This document shows, piece by piece, positions 48,660 through 59,822 of a stretch of 64,000 bases of DNA; within the stretch, counting starts at the first letter, position 1, and every line of letters starts with the position of its first letter. Under the pieces are notes generated by a model, which did no database searches, was not told the DNA's origin, and saw only the letters and a list, made by a program, of their open reading frames with translations. Position numbers and translations under genes: made by a program. Origin of the DNA: Morella rubra (taxonomy: Eukaryota; Streptophyta; Magnoliopsida; Fagales; Myricaceae); contig CM025850.1 of the NCBI GenBank assembly GCA_003952965.2, positions 22,777,804 to 22,841,803 on the forward strand. The letters are read 5' to 3'.

Positions 48660-49114
48660 CGATGGGTGCGCAAGTTATTATAATATTAAATTAAAACCAG
48701 AGGAGGGTGGAATAAAAAGGGAGTGGAGCACGTTTAGTGCAAGAGTTTTCTTGGTAGCCAAGGAGGACTGAAGCCGGTCAAAAGACAGAAGGGGTAAAGG
48801 AAGTGTGTGGGGACCTTTCAGACTCCGAGGGAGTGACCGAGTGAGTTGTTAGTAGACTCAAGACTGAAGCCTGTGGAATGCAAGTTGCCAAGTCGATGGG
48901 TGCGCAAGTTATTATAATATTAAATTAAAACCAGAGGAGGGTGGAATAAAAAGGGAGTGGAGCACGTTTAGTGCAAGAGTTTTCTTGGTAGCCAAGGAGG
49001 ACTGAAGCCGGTCAAAAGACAGAAGGGGTAAAGGAAGTGTGTGGGGACCTTTCAGACTCCGAGGGAGTGACCGAGTGAGTTGTTAGTAGACTCAAGACTG
49101 AAGCCTGTGGAATG
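48660..49114. repeat. Exact tandem duplication of the zinc-finger gene promoter, period 234 bp
   Basis: The 221-bp block 48660-48880 (CGATGGGTGCGCAAGTTATT ... AAGCCTGTGGAATG) is repeated at 48894-49114. By eye I see no mismatch. The 13 bp between copies (48881-48893) are CAAGTTGCCAAGT, and a similar CTTCCAAGT follows copy 2. The duplication starts about 55 bp upstream of the TATA box, so any control elements in it would be doubled. Confidence 0.93.
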
Positions 49115-51470
49115 CTTCCAAGTCAAATAAAAATGAAAACAGTTTTCTAACTGGAAAAACGCGGTCAGGAAATTACACGGAGCCACCGGCGGCTCATATG
49201 TAAAGCACGACGACTTTTCATTTGGGACCGACCTCCACAGGAAGTGATTTTGCTGGTACCGGTGCAATGTATTAGAACACCGCCTTATTATTTGGAATTA
49301 GGTATATAATTAGATGCCAAATCACAAGGTGGGTTTTCTTAGCGTAGTGGACAAACGGTGGTTGCGAGTTGGATACGGGTTGTGGTGGACGAGGAATTAG
49401 CTTCCTTTTCTTTTTTTCTTTTCAAGTTAAATACACCGGAAAAAAGAAAAAGAAAAAGTCTCATATATTTATGGCGAAAATTCAAAATGAAAGCATATGG
49501 GATGACTCTTAGGATAAAAGAATGCATAGGCGATGACATCACTGCTGGTCTTAAACAAAACCCATGTAGATTAAAATGTTCCAGAAGAATGCAGCGGCAC
49601 TTACTTGGATGCTCATTGGGAGCTCAGTCAGGAGTCATCTTATACTAATACGCTTCCAGAAAGGCGGTTGGAATATCGTTGTTTTCCTCCTCCACCTCCT
49701 CTCTTTAAACTTTTTTTTTTTTCCTTTTTCTTTTTTTGATTTTTGACTTGAAACTTCTAATGGCATTTCTTCTCTAGCTCGGGTCCTCTACAACATTGCA
49801 CGAAAGTACGGGAAGCGTCGACGTAAATCACAATTCACACGTGCACCCTTCGACTCAACTTTTTTGCTGATCCCACCGGTTCGATTAAGCCGTCAAATGA
49901 TCTATTCAATGCACTCAATTCAAGTGGATTAATGCGAATCTACGCAGCATCTATTCTGGGTCGCGCTTGCATAAACGCAGCAAGTGTTTGGCAATAACAT
50001 CCAAGTGGTGTAATTCGCCTTGTAAAAAACGTGATGTTTCTTGTGTACGGAACGCATGAAACATTGAATGGAGGCCCACAATTAAGCGTCGAGTTCTTAT
50101 CCCGTGGAAGTTTGTCTTTTTGGAATCCCTAAAAGCGATTAAAAAGCACGTGAAAATTTTAAATTACATCAAAGAGGGTAAAGATAGGAGAAATAGTTTA
50201 CACTCGTTAATACCAATTCCGCCGCCACAGCTGACGAAAGCCGATAGTCCCTAAAACAAATTGCTTCCGTAGCATTCTCGAACTCTCTGTTTTTAAAATC
50301 TACAAGTGGTCGCAAGCTATGGATCTCAGATCGGAACGGTAACACTAAAGTGTGCGTGAAGTCATTGCTTACATGTTAATTTCCTTCCTTAACTATTTCG
50401 ATCCCGCAGCCCAAACCAAGTCCTGGTTTTTAAACAGGCTTCTCTAACACACGGGTTTTAGTTTTTAAATTGTCCGAAGTGGATGAAGTGCCGTAGCGTC
50501 TGAGATAATTATCCACTGTTGAGCTAAGGGGAATGAAAAACACGTGCGCTTTTGATCTTCCGAGATGGGCAGGCAGCACAGTTTCATCCCATAAAACCTT
50601 TTTCGATCTTTTTGATGTGGAAAGAGCCGCAAGTTTCAGGGGAAATGCAGAATAAAAGCCATGGGGATCCGGATATGCTTAGGTAGGAAGGAGTATCAGA
50701 TGCAACCTTTTTTATAATTGGGAAGAAATTAAGAGACAACCGGTCGGTGTGAATTAAAAGAAGGGGGCATATGCTGTCTACTTCTTTCATTAAGCAAGTT
50801 GCCGATGCGTGTGGGGTTGGGCCAAAGTGGACTTGGTTCCTTGCGGTTTGACAGCATAGAGTTTTATGTAACTGGTTCGCATCACCAAGTTGCAGCTGTG
50901 CTTGCCAGTAGGGCTGTAGTCCCGTTGTGACTATCCAATACTTATTAGCTCTCATGTCGCAAGTACAATTAATGTAAATTGAAATTGTTCGTAAAAGTAA
51001 AATCTGATCTTAAACTTAGTAAATGGACTGAGACAGGTTGATGATCATGCTGATACTGTAACGACGGATTTATTTAATAAATAATAACTATAATTTAAAC
51101 TGAACATTCTACAATGAAAAATGCTCAATAGTCATGTGCAGAGAGTGGTAAGCTGATTACTTTAAAAAAAAAAAAAAAAAAAGTTGCAGTTGTGCTTTGT
51201 TGTCGGAGTCATTTGAGTAGGTGGTCTCTGAAGTCTGAACTGGTTAAGAGACTAAAAGTGAAAAAAATCTGGAAAGTCCCAGATCCATTTGCGGTGGGCT
51301 TGAGCCTCATAAATATTCTCCTCAAGACCATTGGAAGGACCTTGTGGCAACAGGCCCGGAGCCTAGTTGGGCCACTGCAATTTGCTAGTTTATCTTCGAG
51401 AGATCATTGTGGATAGTGGAGACATTTTCAAACCAATTCCTATCTATTTTCAACGTTTCGGCTTGTTAAT
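49115..51470. other. Intergenic DNA up to the assembly gap
   Basis: A 123-codon minus-strand frame at 50584-50955 and shorter frames at 49052-49648 carry no recognised domain. An A-run sits at 51164-51181. No gene called. Confidence 0.4.
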
Positions 51471-52470
51471 NNNNNNNNNNNNNNNNNNNNNNNNNNNNNN
51501 NNNNNNNNNNNNNNNNNNNNNNNNNNNNNNNNNNNNNNNNNNNNNNNNNNNNNNNNNNNNNNNNNNNNNNNNNNNNNNNNNNNNNNNNNNNNNNNNNNNN
51601 NNNNNNNNNNNNNNNNNNNNNNNNNNNNNNNNNNNNNNNNNNNNNNNNNNNNNNNNNNNNNNNNNNNNNNNNNNNNNNNNNNNNNNNNNNNNNNNNNNNN
51701 NNNNNNNNNNNNNNNNNNNNNNNNNNNNNNNNNNNNNNNNNNNNNNNNNNNNNNNNNNNNNNNNNNNNNNNNNNNNNNNNNNNNNNNNNNNNNNNNNNNN
51801 NNNNNNNNNNNNNNNNNNNNNNNNNNNNNNNNNNNNNNNNNNNNNNNNNNNNNNNNNNNNNNNNNNNNNNNNNNNNNNNNNNNNNNNNNNNNNNNNNNNN
51901 NNNNNNNNNNNNNNNNNNNNNNNNNNNNNNNNNNNNNNNNNNNNNNNNNNNNNNNNNNNNNNNNNNNNNNNNNNNNNNNNNNNNNNNNNNNNNNNNNNNN
52001 NNNNNNNNNNNNNNNNNNNNNNNNNNNNNNNNNNNNNNNNNNNNNNNNNNNNNNNNNNNNNNNNNNNNNNNNNNNNNNNNNNNNNNNNNNNNNNNNNNNN
52101 NNNNNNNNNNNNNNNNNNNNNNNNNNNNNNNNNNNNNNNNNNNNNNNNNNNNNNNNNNNNNNNNNNNNNNNNNNNNNNNNNNNNNNNNNNNNNNNNNNNN
52201 NNNNNNNNNNNNNNNNNNNNNNNNNNNNNNNNNNNNNNNNNNNNNNNNNNNNNNNNNNNNNNNNNNNNNNNNNNNNNNNNNNNNNNNNNNNNNNNNNNNN
52301 NNNNNNNNNNNNNNNNNNNNNNNNNNNNNNNNNNNNNNNNNNNNNNNNNNNNNNNNNNNNNNNNNNNNNNNNNNNNNNNNNNNNNNNNNNNNNNNNNNNN
52401 NNNNNNNNNNNNNNNNNNNNNNNNNNNNNNNNNNNNNNNNNNNNNNNNNNNNNNNNNNNNNNNNNNNNNN
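51471..52470. other. Assembly gap of exactly 1000 N
   Basis: A run of 1000 unknown bases, the round number suggesting a scaffold gap of arbitrary length. It directly abuts the 3' end of the LINE on its right. Long open frames that cross it are artefacts. Confidence 0.99.
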
Positions 52471-52839
52471 TATAAAATTTATTAATAAAAAGATGTGTAA
52501 CAGTACAAAGGACTATATTGAGACACATAAACTATACAAGCTAAGAAACTAAGAAAATCTGGATAATCCGAAAAAGGAAAACCCAACACCACATTTGCTC
52601 ATAAATAAAGAGACTGCAGCAACTTGCCCTTCAAACACTCCAATGACAAAGCCAAATCTTCAAAACATCTACCAATGGTCTCTGTCCATAAACACCACCA
52701 AATGCAAGAATGGATCATCTTCCAAACTGCCAATGCTAGTGGGTCATCAAACTTTCTCTTCCAACACATCAACCATCCTCCCTCTTAGGTATAACCCAAG
52801 AAAAATTTAGAATACAAAACACATACAACCACAATCCTC

Positions 52840-55800
52840 TAGCAATCAAGCAGTGAAGTAGAACATGATCATGATCCACTGATTCCCCATCACACCTACA
52901 AAGATAGCACAAATCTATCAAGCATAAACCCCTCCTCCTTAAATTGTCGATAGTCAAAACTTTCTCATGAGCAGCCTCCCACACAAAGAGACTCTTGAGG
53001 GAACAAAGGTCCTCCAAATCTGACACCAAGGAAACACTTAGCAGAACCACACGCATGGAGCACATACATCAACTTCATCGAGAAAACACCATTCTTGGAT
53101 CCCAACCAAAACATCTTATCGTCATCCCTTCTCCTTAAAACCTTAGAATAGAGTAAAGAGAAGAAGGTCGAAAATTCATCCACCTCCCAATCATTAGCAG
53201 TTAAGGCAAATTGAAAACACCAAAACTGGAACCTCCCTCCAAACAATCCGCCACCATAGCATCTTTGCACTGAGCTAAGGAAAAGTATTAAAAGAAATGC
53301 AAACCTCAATGGTTTCTTTCCACACCAACGATCATGCCAAAAACGTACTTTAAGACCATAACCCACCACAAATTGAATGTTCTTGCTAAAACAAATCCAT
53401 CAATTACTGATGTGCTTCCATAGATTCACACCATAAGAGCCATGGAACTCAACGGTTCTCTAGCCACCCACTACATTGACGTACTTCTCTATAATGACAA
53501 TCCTCCAAAGGTTGTCCCTTTCTAAGGCAAAACACCACAACCATTTTCCTAATAAAAGTTTTATTGAACAAGGGAAGTCGCCTTGAACCCAACCAACCAG
53601 ATCTAATAGGAGAACAAACCTTAGCCCAATTAAAAAGGTGAAACTTATGCTCATCCCTACCACTGCCCCATAGAAAATCTCTTTGTAACTTTTCCAATCT
53701 ATTTGCCACTATGCTAGGGATTGGAAAAAGAAGCAGAAAATAAGTTAGGAGACTAGAGAGAGTGGATTCAATCAAATTAATCATTTTCCCCTTCGAAAGG
53801 TAAATACGCTTTTAGCCCACCAATCTTCTTTCAACTTTCTCAATAATATCATCCTAAATGTGAATACTATTAAATCTTGTACCTAGAGGAAGCCCATGGT
53901 AAGTCATTGGTAGAGAAGAAACTCTACGTCCCATAATGTCTGCCAACTCCTGAACATTACCAACACTACCAATAGGAATAGCCTCAGATTTAAAGAGATT
54001 AATTCTTAACCCCAAGACAGCCTCAAAACATAAGAGTAAGCACTAAAGATTATGAAATTGGCTCTCAACCGACTCGCACAAAATAAGAGTGTCATTAGAA
54101 AACAACAAATGCAAAATACACACCCCACCTCCTCCAACATCAAACCCCTTAATTAAACCTTTGGAACTAGGCGATTTAAGACTTAATATGAAACACCCGA
54201 ACCTAGAGGGGGTAAATAGGTTCTTTTAAATTCTTTTTCTAATCTTTGAATTTACTGCACACTTCATAGGAATATCAGAAAGTTCAAGAACCCAAAATCT
54301 TAATCAAGATTTTATATATGTGGATAACAAAAAAACTATTAAGCAATAAATATTTTTATCAAGCTTTAAGATATTCAAGAAAATATATTTTAACTAAAGA
54401 CAATATTGGACAGATTTATATTCAATCTAACATTAACCATTCAACAATGAAAATCAATTCAATCACACACACATAACACACAGAATGATTACGAAGAGAA
54501 ACCTCTTGAAGACAAACTTCAAAAAGAAAAATTCTATGGGCCTTGTGGCCGGGAAAGATTTTCACTAGTATGAGAACTCGAAGTTGCACGGTGATCCGTT
54601 AGATGTACACAAATCCCCTTGCTACACTAACCCATCAAATTTCTTATCCAAATCTTGAATCTGGATTGCACTCCTTGTAGGGACTGAGACTTGGTCTCCT
54701 TCATTCAAACACGCTAGAACTTTCACCACTGATCTTGTAGCCCAATGAACCTTCACTAGCACTGCTACCAGACCAGAGCCACACAAACCATCTCAGGAAC
54801 CAGAACTTCTGGTGAACCCTAAGACCTAAGTGGGTAAACTTTGTGTGATCAAAATCTTGATGGAAACTAAAGGATAGGTACAATATCTTTCTGGTACACT
54901 TTAGTTCGTACAGAGTAAACTAAGAAATAATAACAGAGAGTCTTGGAAAAGATGACAATGGAGGCTTATTCTCTGAAATATACAAAGGAACTTTTTTGTT
55001 CTAAATGACAAAATGGGAGGAAAGGATTTTTATATCCTAGGCTTCTAAGGTGGGAATCACGAAGGCAGTTAATTTTGAGTTGTTCCTAAAATAGTTAGAA
55101 ATGTTCAAGATAGCTTATGTAATTCTTGGTAAACCTCAAGCAAACTCCGCACAAACTTTGTTAACCTCAAAGTAGTTAGTGCTCCAACTTTGCACTGTCA
55201 AACTGTAGGAAGACTTCAATCAAACTATAGATGCCCTAGACACACTCATACGCTGTTAAGAAGCTCGAACCATACAGTGTTTTAACGTACTTGAATCTCT
55301 AGGAATAAACAAGACACAATTACAACATAAGTTATATGCCAACTAAATACATTTACTCCTCATCATCTTGCTTACGGCGTCCATAACAATAACAAACAGA
55401 AGAGGTGAAAGAGAATCACCATGGCGCAAACCACAAAAGCCACCAAAGAACCCTTCAGAGGAGCCATTCATAATCACCAAATATTTAACAGTAGAAATGG
55501 AACTTGCATAACATTCCCAGCACATTAGATCTCATCCTAGAGTTAATACATTCACCAGCAATCAGTACAGAATCTAAAATCTGTCTACCTCCCACAAAAT
55601 CATTCTAGTACGGCGAAATAATCTTTTTTAACACCTACTTCAATTTATTGGCCAATACCTTTGCAAGAATCTTGTAATGCCCACACACGAGGCTGATAGA
55701 ACGGAAATCATTCAACTCAGCCATTCTTGGTTTCTTAAGAATAAGAACAATGAAAGTAGCATTAAAACTTTTAACAAATTCCCCTTGCTAAGCAAACTCA

Positions 55801-57179
55801 TTGAACATAGACAAAACATCTCCCTTGACCACCTCCCAACAAGATTAAGACTCTGTACCACATCAGTCACCCCATCCTCATCAAAAGGCCTTTCTAACCA
55901 ATCTGCATCATCCCCAGAAATAGAATCAAACGTTAGATCATCCACAAAGGATCTCCAAGAGAAAGGTTCCTTATACAAAGATCTATAGAAGGTAACAATC
56001 TCCTCGGAAATAACCGTAGGGTCCTCTACAATTTTCCTCTCCACCTCCAAACTAAAGATAGAATTAAACCTCCTATTAGAGTTGGTCACACGATGGAAAA
56101 ACTTAGTACATCTATTTTAGTCTTTAAGCCAAAGAGCTCTAGACTTTTGCCTCTAATTTATCTTCCCCATCTCAATCAAAAGATTTAGCACCCTAGTCAT
56201 GATCAATTTTCACTCTTTCCCCTCCTCATCAAGGATCCCTCCCTCATCCAACCCATCCAGCAAAGACAATTCAAACAACAAAGAAGATTTTCTCAAATTT
56301 AGATCCTCAAAAACCTCCCGATTCCACAGTTTGATATCCTTTTTCAAAACCTTCAGTTTTGAATCAAGTACAAAACTGGGAGACCCTACAAAAATATAAG
56401 ACCTCCACCACTCCCTCACTCTATCTACAAACTCTTCTTCTTTAAGACACATATTCTTGAACCGAAAAGGCTTATTCCCACCCCTAAATCTGCCACTCTC
56501 CAAAAAAGTAAGGAAAAGATTTGAGAACAAACGCGGTAGCCTTTCCTGAGAAATCTCAGGGAACAAGGATTCCCGACAATAGCTAATAAGGAAGCGATGG
56601 ATCCTAGACTAAGACTGAGAGAACCTATTGTTAGACCAAGTGAATAGACCCCCCGAAAACGGAATATCCAACAAATAGTTTTCGACAATAAAATTTGAGA
56701 ACTCCACCATAGCACTCTCATTCCCACCTAAGTCTGAAAGTTCACTTGGGAAATGAGTAACATTAAAGTCACCTCCGATGCACCAAGGTAAGTTCCACCA
56801 AGCAAAAACACCCGCTAGCTCCTTACACAAAAATCTCCTACTACCATCATCATTAGGACCATGGAACCCAAAAAAAAAAAACCCACTAAACCTCATCCTC
56901 TGCATTCTTTAATCACTGAAACAGAAAAATAGCCTACGCACGAATCCACCAACTCCAGAACTCTAGAATCTCATAAGATTAAAATACCATCACGAAACAC
57001 CATCCAACGCCAAACTACACCAACTCACATGCCCCTCAACAAACTCCTAACCAAAGCCACCTTAGTCTCCTAAACACACACCAAATCCAGCTTCCATCAC
57101 TGCAACAAATTTCCACTCCATTAAATTTCAACCTATCATTAAGCCCTCTAACATTCCAACTTAAAATTCTTGAGTTCAT
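52840..57179 (-). pseudogene. LINE ORF2: endonuclease, reverse transcriptase, zf-RVT (broken)
   Basis: ORF2 starts at 57179 with MNSRILSWNVRGLNDRLK, the usual opening of the plant L1 endonuclease. Endonuclease motif CIGGDFNVTHFPSEL is near 56780-56800, ending LFTWSNNRFSQ. Reverse transcriptase follows: [21 protein letters not shown] region (~55560), [20 protein letters not shown] (~55390-55440). After the insertion it resumes GFDVGGG...HLLFSND (54091-54102 covers FSND), LLLCFEAVLGLRINL and LEKLQRDFLWGSGRDEHKF. zf-RVT closes (MFWLGSKNGVFSMKLMY, SLFVWEAAHEKVLTIDNLRR). The catalytic FADD is changed to FSND. Stops, shifts and the insertion make it inactive. Confidence 0.88.
54190..55345. mobile_element. 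Unclassified repeat inserted in the LINE reverse transcriptase
   Basis: The reverse transcriptase reading stops near 55345 ([13 protein letters not shown] on minus) and resumes near 54185. The ~1.15 kb between is AT-rich, without a long frame, and starts on plus with ACACCCGAACCTAGAGGGGG. It is therefore a later insertion, nested in the LINE. I do not see clear terminal repeats or a target duplication, so the class is unknown. Confidence 0.6.
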
Positions 57180-58515
57180 TTAATTTTCAAAAAATCCCTC
57201 TCATCCCTTCTGTACTTTCTTGATATAGATGCTTTCCCATCATAATTTACAGGGGACTCCAAACCCTTCAATTCTCTTAAAAACTTGCCTCCTGACTTAC
57301 TTGACGTCTTGCTACAATTCTGCCCCTTATCCTTCTCCAAGGTTGCAAAAAGAGCCATTAACTCTTTTTCATAATCCTCACAAGATAGACCTACCATGTG
57401 CCTAAAGGAAGATACCATGCCCAACACCCAATTAGAGGTCGCATACTTAGTCGAGTAATCCTCCCTCCCTTCATCAAGAAAACAAACCACCAATTTTCAT
57501 CACCATCTTGGAATCACCATTCTCTACACACACAATTTTCCTTCCCTTCACACCAATCTGATCCAACCCCACACTAACTCCCACGTACTAAGCGACCACA
57601 TCAAGACTCAATGACACTAATCTTGAGTCCTCAGACTCATCCAAGCACTTTTTTTTAGAGTCACAGAGTCGGGCAAAGCCAAACATAGCTCCCCATTAGA
57701 ACCTGACTCCTCTTGATCATTGAAAACCTATGAAGTGGCCTGTGAAGCAACACACTCCTCGATAACCACCACAAAATCGCTCCCTCAGCATCACCCGAGG
57801 AGACCCACACCCCTCCAAAAGCTTTTTTGGCCCAGATAACGTTGCCAGCATCTTGGAAGGACGATGCGAAGCTTCCACACCCAATCCCTCAGAATTCGAA
57901 AGAAGCTCTAGCACCAACAAGACACCGGCGCCACCCCTAACTGTCACAGACCTAACTGACAAAGACCCACCTCCATCACCTGGAAATGGGAGGGCACCTA
58001 TTAGGAACCACACCTGGGCTGCGACGAAAAAGATTTTCGCATTTGGCGAAATTGACTCTCACCTTGCCCATTCCAGGCCCACACGATACACCTATCCACC
58101 TACAGGTCCGAAAGAGGCCACCTCCCTAAAACCAAACTTAGACAAGTTTACCCCTGAGCTTAAAACCCTCGACCCATAAAAATACTGCACCTCAGCCCCA
58201 CAAATAACGCCATTAGGCTCCATCTTCAAAGACCCACCCTTTCCTTATCATCTATGAGCTCCAAGAGCCCATCCAACTCACTCCCTCGAGCTCAAAAGTT
58301 TATTACAAAGAAGTATCACGGGCCTGTTCACCTCCACTGACTTGCCAGCCGCCAACTCATTAAATTTCCTCTCTTTAAAAACTGCAACGTCAGCCTCCGT
58401 AAAAGCATGCGAAATCAGTTTTGGCTCCTGCGACTTTGCTTTGCCCCTGACAACATCAACGGCACACGCACCATTCGAAGCTCAATGACTAGAAATCTCC
58501 TTCGACAATCTCACT

Positions 58516-58935
58516 TCATTCCTTCCACGAAAGACATGCCACTCCGATGACTATAGCCACTAGAAGAACCAACCGCATGCCTGGTATTTCCAAAGTGACC
58601 ACTTCTTGAAAAATCGTAGCCAACACCTTCCACCCAGACCCTAATTTCCCTTCGGGGACCATAACCACTCCTCTCCAACAACCCTCACTATACTCAGCAT
58701 TGGTCACATATTTGCCAAACTTATTGGAGCATCTCTGAGCCAAGAAAGCATGAAAGGCTTTTTTGAACTTCGACGCATTATCTTGATTTCCAGGAACCGT
58801 TAGCAGCTTACCAAGCAAGTTCACCATCCATACAGCCTCATATCTCCCAAGGAAAATCGAGCTGAATGACTTCCTACTCCATTCTGACAACTTAATAACA
58901 CCCTTGCCACTGACCGAGACATGAAATTCCTTTGC
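58516..58935 (-). pseudogene. LINE ORF1 remnant (DUF4283-like)
   Basis: Minus-strand frame reading VSVSGKGVIKLSEWSRKSFS, then FLGRYEAVWMVNLLGKLL, FLAQRCSNKFGKYVTNAEY and GVVMVPEGKLGSGWKVLAT. This is the conserved N-terminal region of plant LINE ORF1 proteins that precede an endonuclease-reverse transcriptase ORF2. Downstream pieces of ORF1 (57717-58013 and 57176-57493 on minus) are frameshifted and poorly conserved. The protein is presumed to bind element RNA. Confidence 0.7.
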
Positions 58936-58980
58936 CTCAATACTGAATCTTTAAAAAAAGCCATCAAGACTAACTAACAG

Positions 58981-59497
58981 GATTAGACTAACAATAAGTA
59001 ATCGGAAACACCCAAGCTACCGAAGAAGGAGAACATCCATGATAGAGAGAAAAAACTAACCCCAGTAAAAATAATTGGAAGATACATTGCAGATTGATTT
59101 CATTACTTAAAAAATATGCTTTTCGCATCCAATTGAAGTATTTGGAAGTATTATTTGTACATCCTTCACAAAATTTTTGTAGTCTCATATTAAGATGAAA
59201 GCTATAGTTTATTGGTCTGTTGGCACGCTATCAAAACTTTAGTCCTTTCGTGACCATTTAAATGTGAAAATTTTAAACCTCAAGAATTATTTTGATGAGT
59301 TTTAAAGTTTATAGACTTATTTGATTTTTGTGCAAACAAAATAGACCAAGTATTTATCCCATTTGATTTCATATGAAAACAATTGGTTTTCTTGAACATA
59401 AAAATAAAAACCGATCAGCCAATCTAGGCATAGATTTGATTAGGAAGAAAATGCGTAGATTAAAAAAATTGACTAATAAATTAAAATAGTCTAAAAG
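58981..59497. other. Spacer between LINE and L2HGDH gene
   Basis: AT-rich, no gene. The first ~80 bp may still be LINE leader. Confidence 0.4.
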
Positions 59498-59680
59498 GGT
59501 GTTTGGCACCCAAAATTTTCATCCCTCAAAATTTCTACCCCAACAAAAGAATTTTTTAAAATTCTCTCTTCTCTTATCAAATCATCACTTTTCACTTTAA
59601 ATAAATATAAAATTTTTTTTATTTCTCTTTCATTTTTTTTACCAATTTTAATACTTACAATTTCTACCGCCGAACACCAC
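59498..59680. mobile_element. MITE-like element in the L2HGDH promoter
   Basis: Left end GGTGTTTGGCACCCAAAATTTT and, read inversely, right end GGTGTTCGGCGGTAGAAATT form imperfect inverted repeats around an AT-rich 180-bp interior. Its right end lies about 140 bp before the ATG at 59823, so it sits in or next to the core promoter. Confidence 0.6.
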
Positions 59681-59822
59681 CTAAATGCGTAGAAAAAACA
59701 TAGAAGAAAATAAAATCCTCTATGAGAACTGAGAAGCCAAGAAACAGATTCACCATCTTGATAACCGCAAGGATGGTGCTGACCAACGGGTGAGACCCAG
59801 GCTCCAGAGAAAAGACAAGAAG

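Larger units (their letters stand above)
52471..58980 (-). mobile_element. Near-full-length L1-type LINE, decayed, interrupted by another repeat
   Basis: On the minus strand, from about 58980 down to the gap: a DUF4283-like ORF1, then ORF2 with endonuclease, reverse transcriptase and zf-RVT. The 3' end beside the gap (TTTGTACTGTTAC, then T-rich AATAAA-like sequence) matches the 3' end of the LINE at 13761-15422, so the tail is cut by the gap. The A tail and target duplication therefore cannot be seen. Both reading frames contain stops and shifts, and about 1.15 kb of foreign sequence splits the reverse transcriptase. The 5' boundary is approximate and may reach ~59060. Confidence 0.88.

Noticed and set aside
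50584..50955. 123-codon minus-strand frame
   Set aside because: No domain or conserved motif that I recognise.
51367..52528. Two open frames of more than 360 codons on both strands
   Set aside because: They consist almost wholly of unknown residues from the 1000-N gap.
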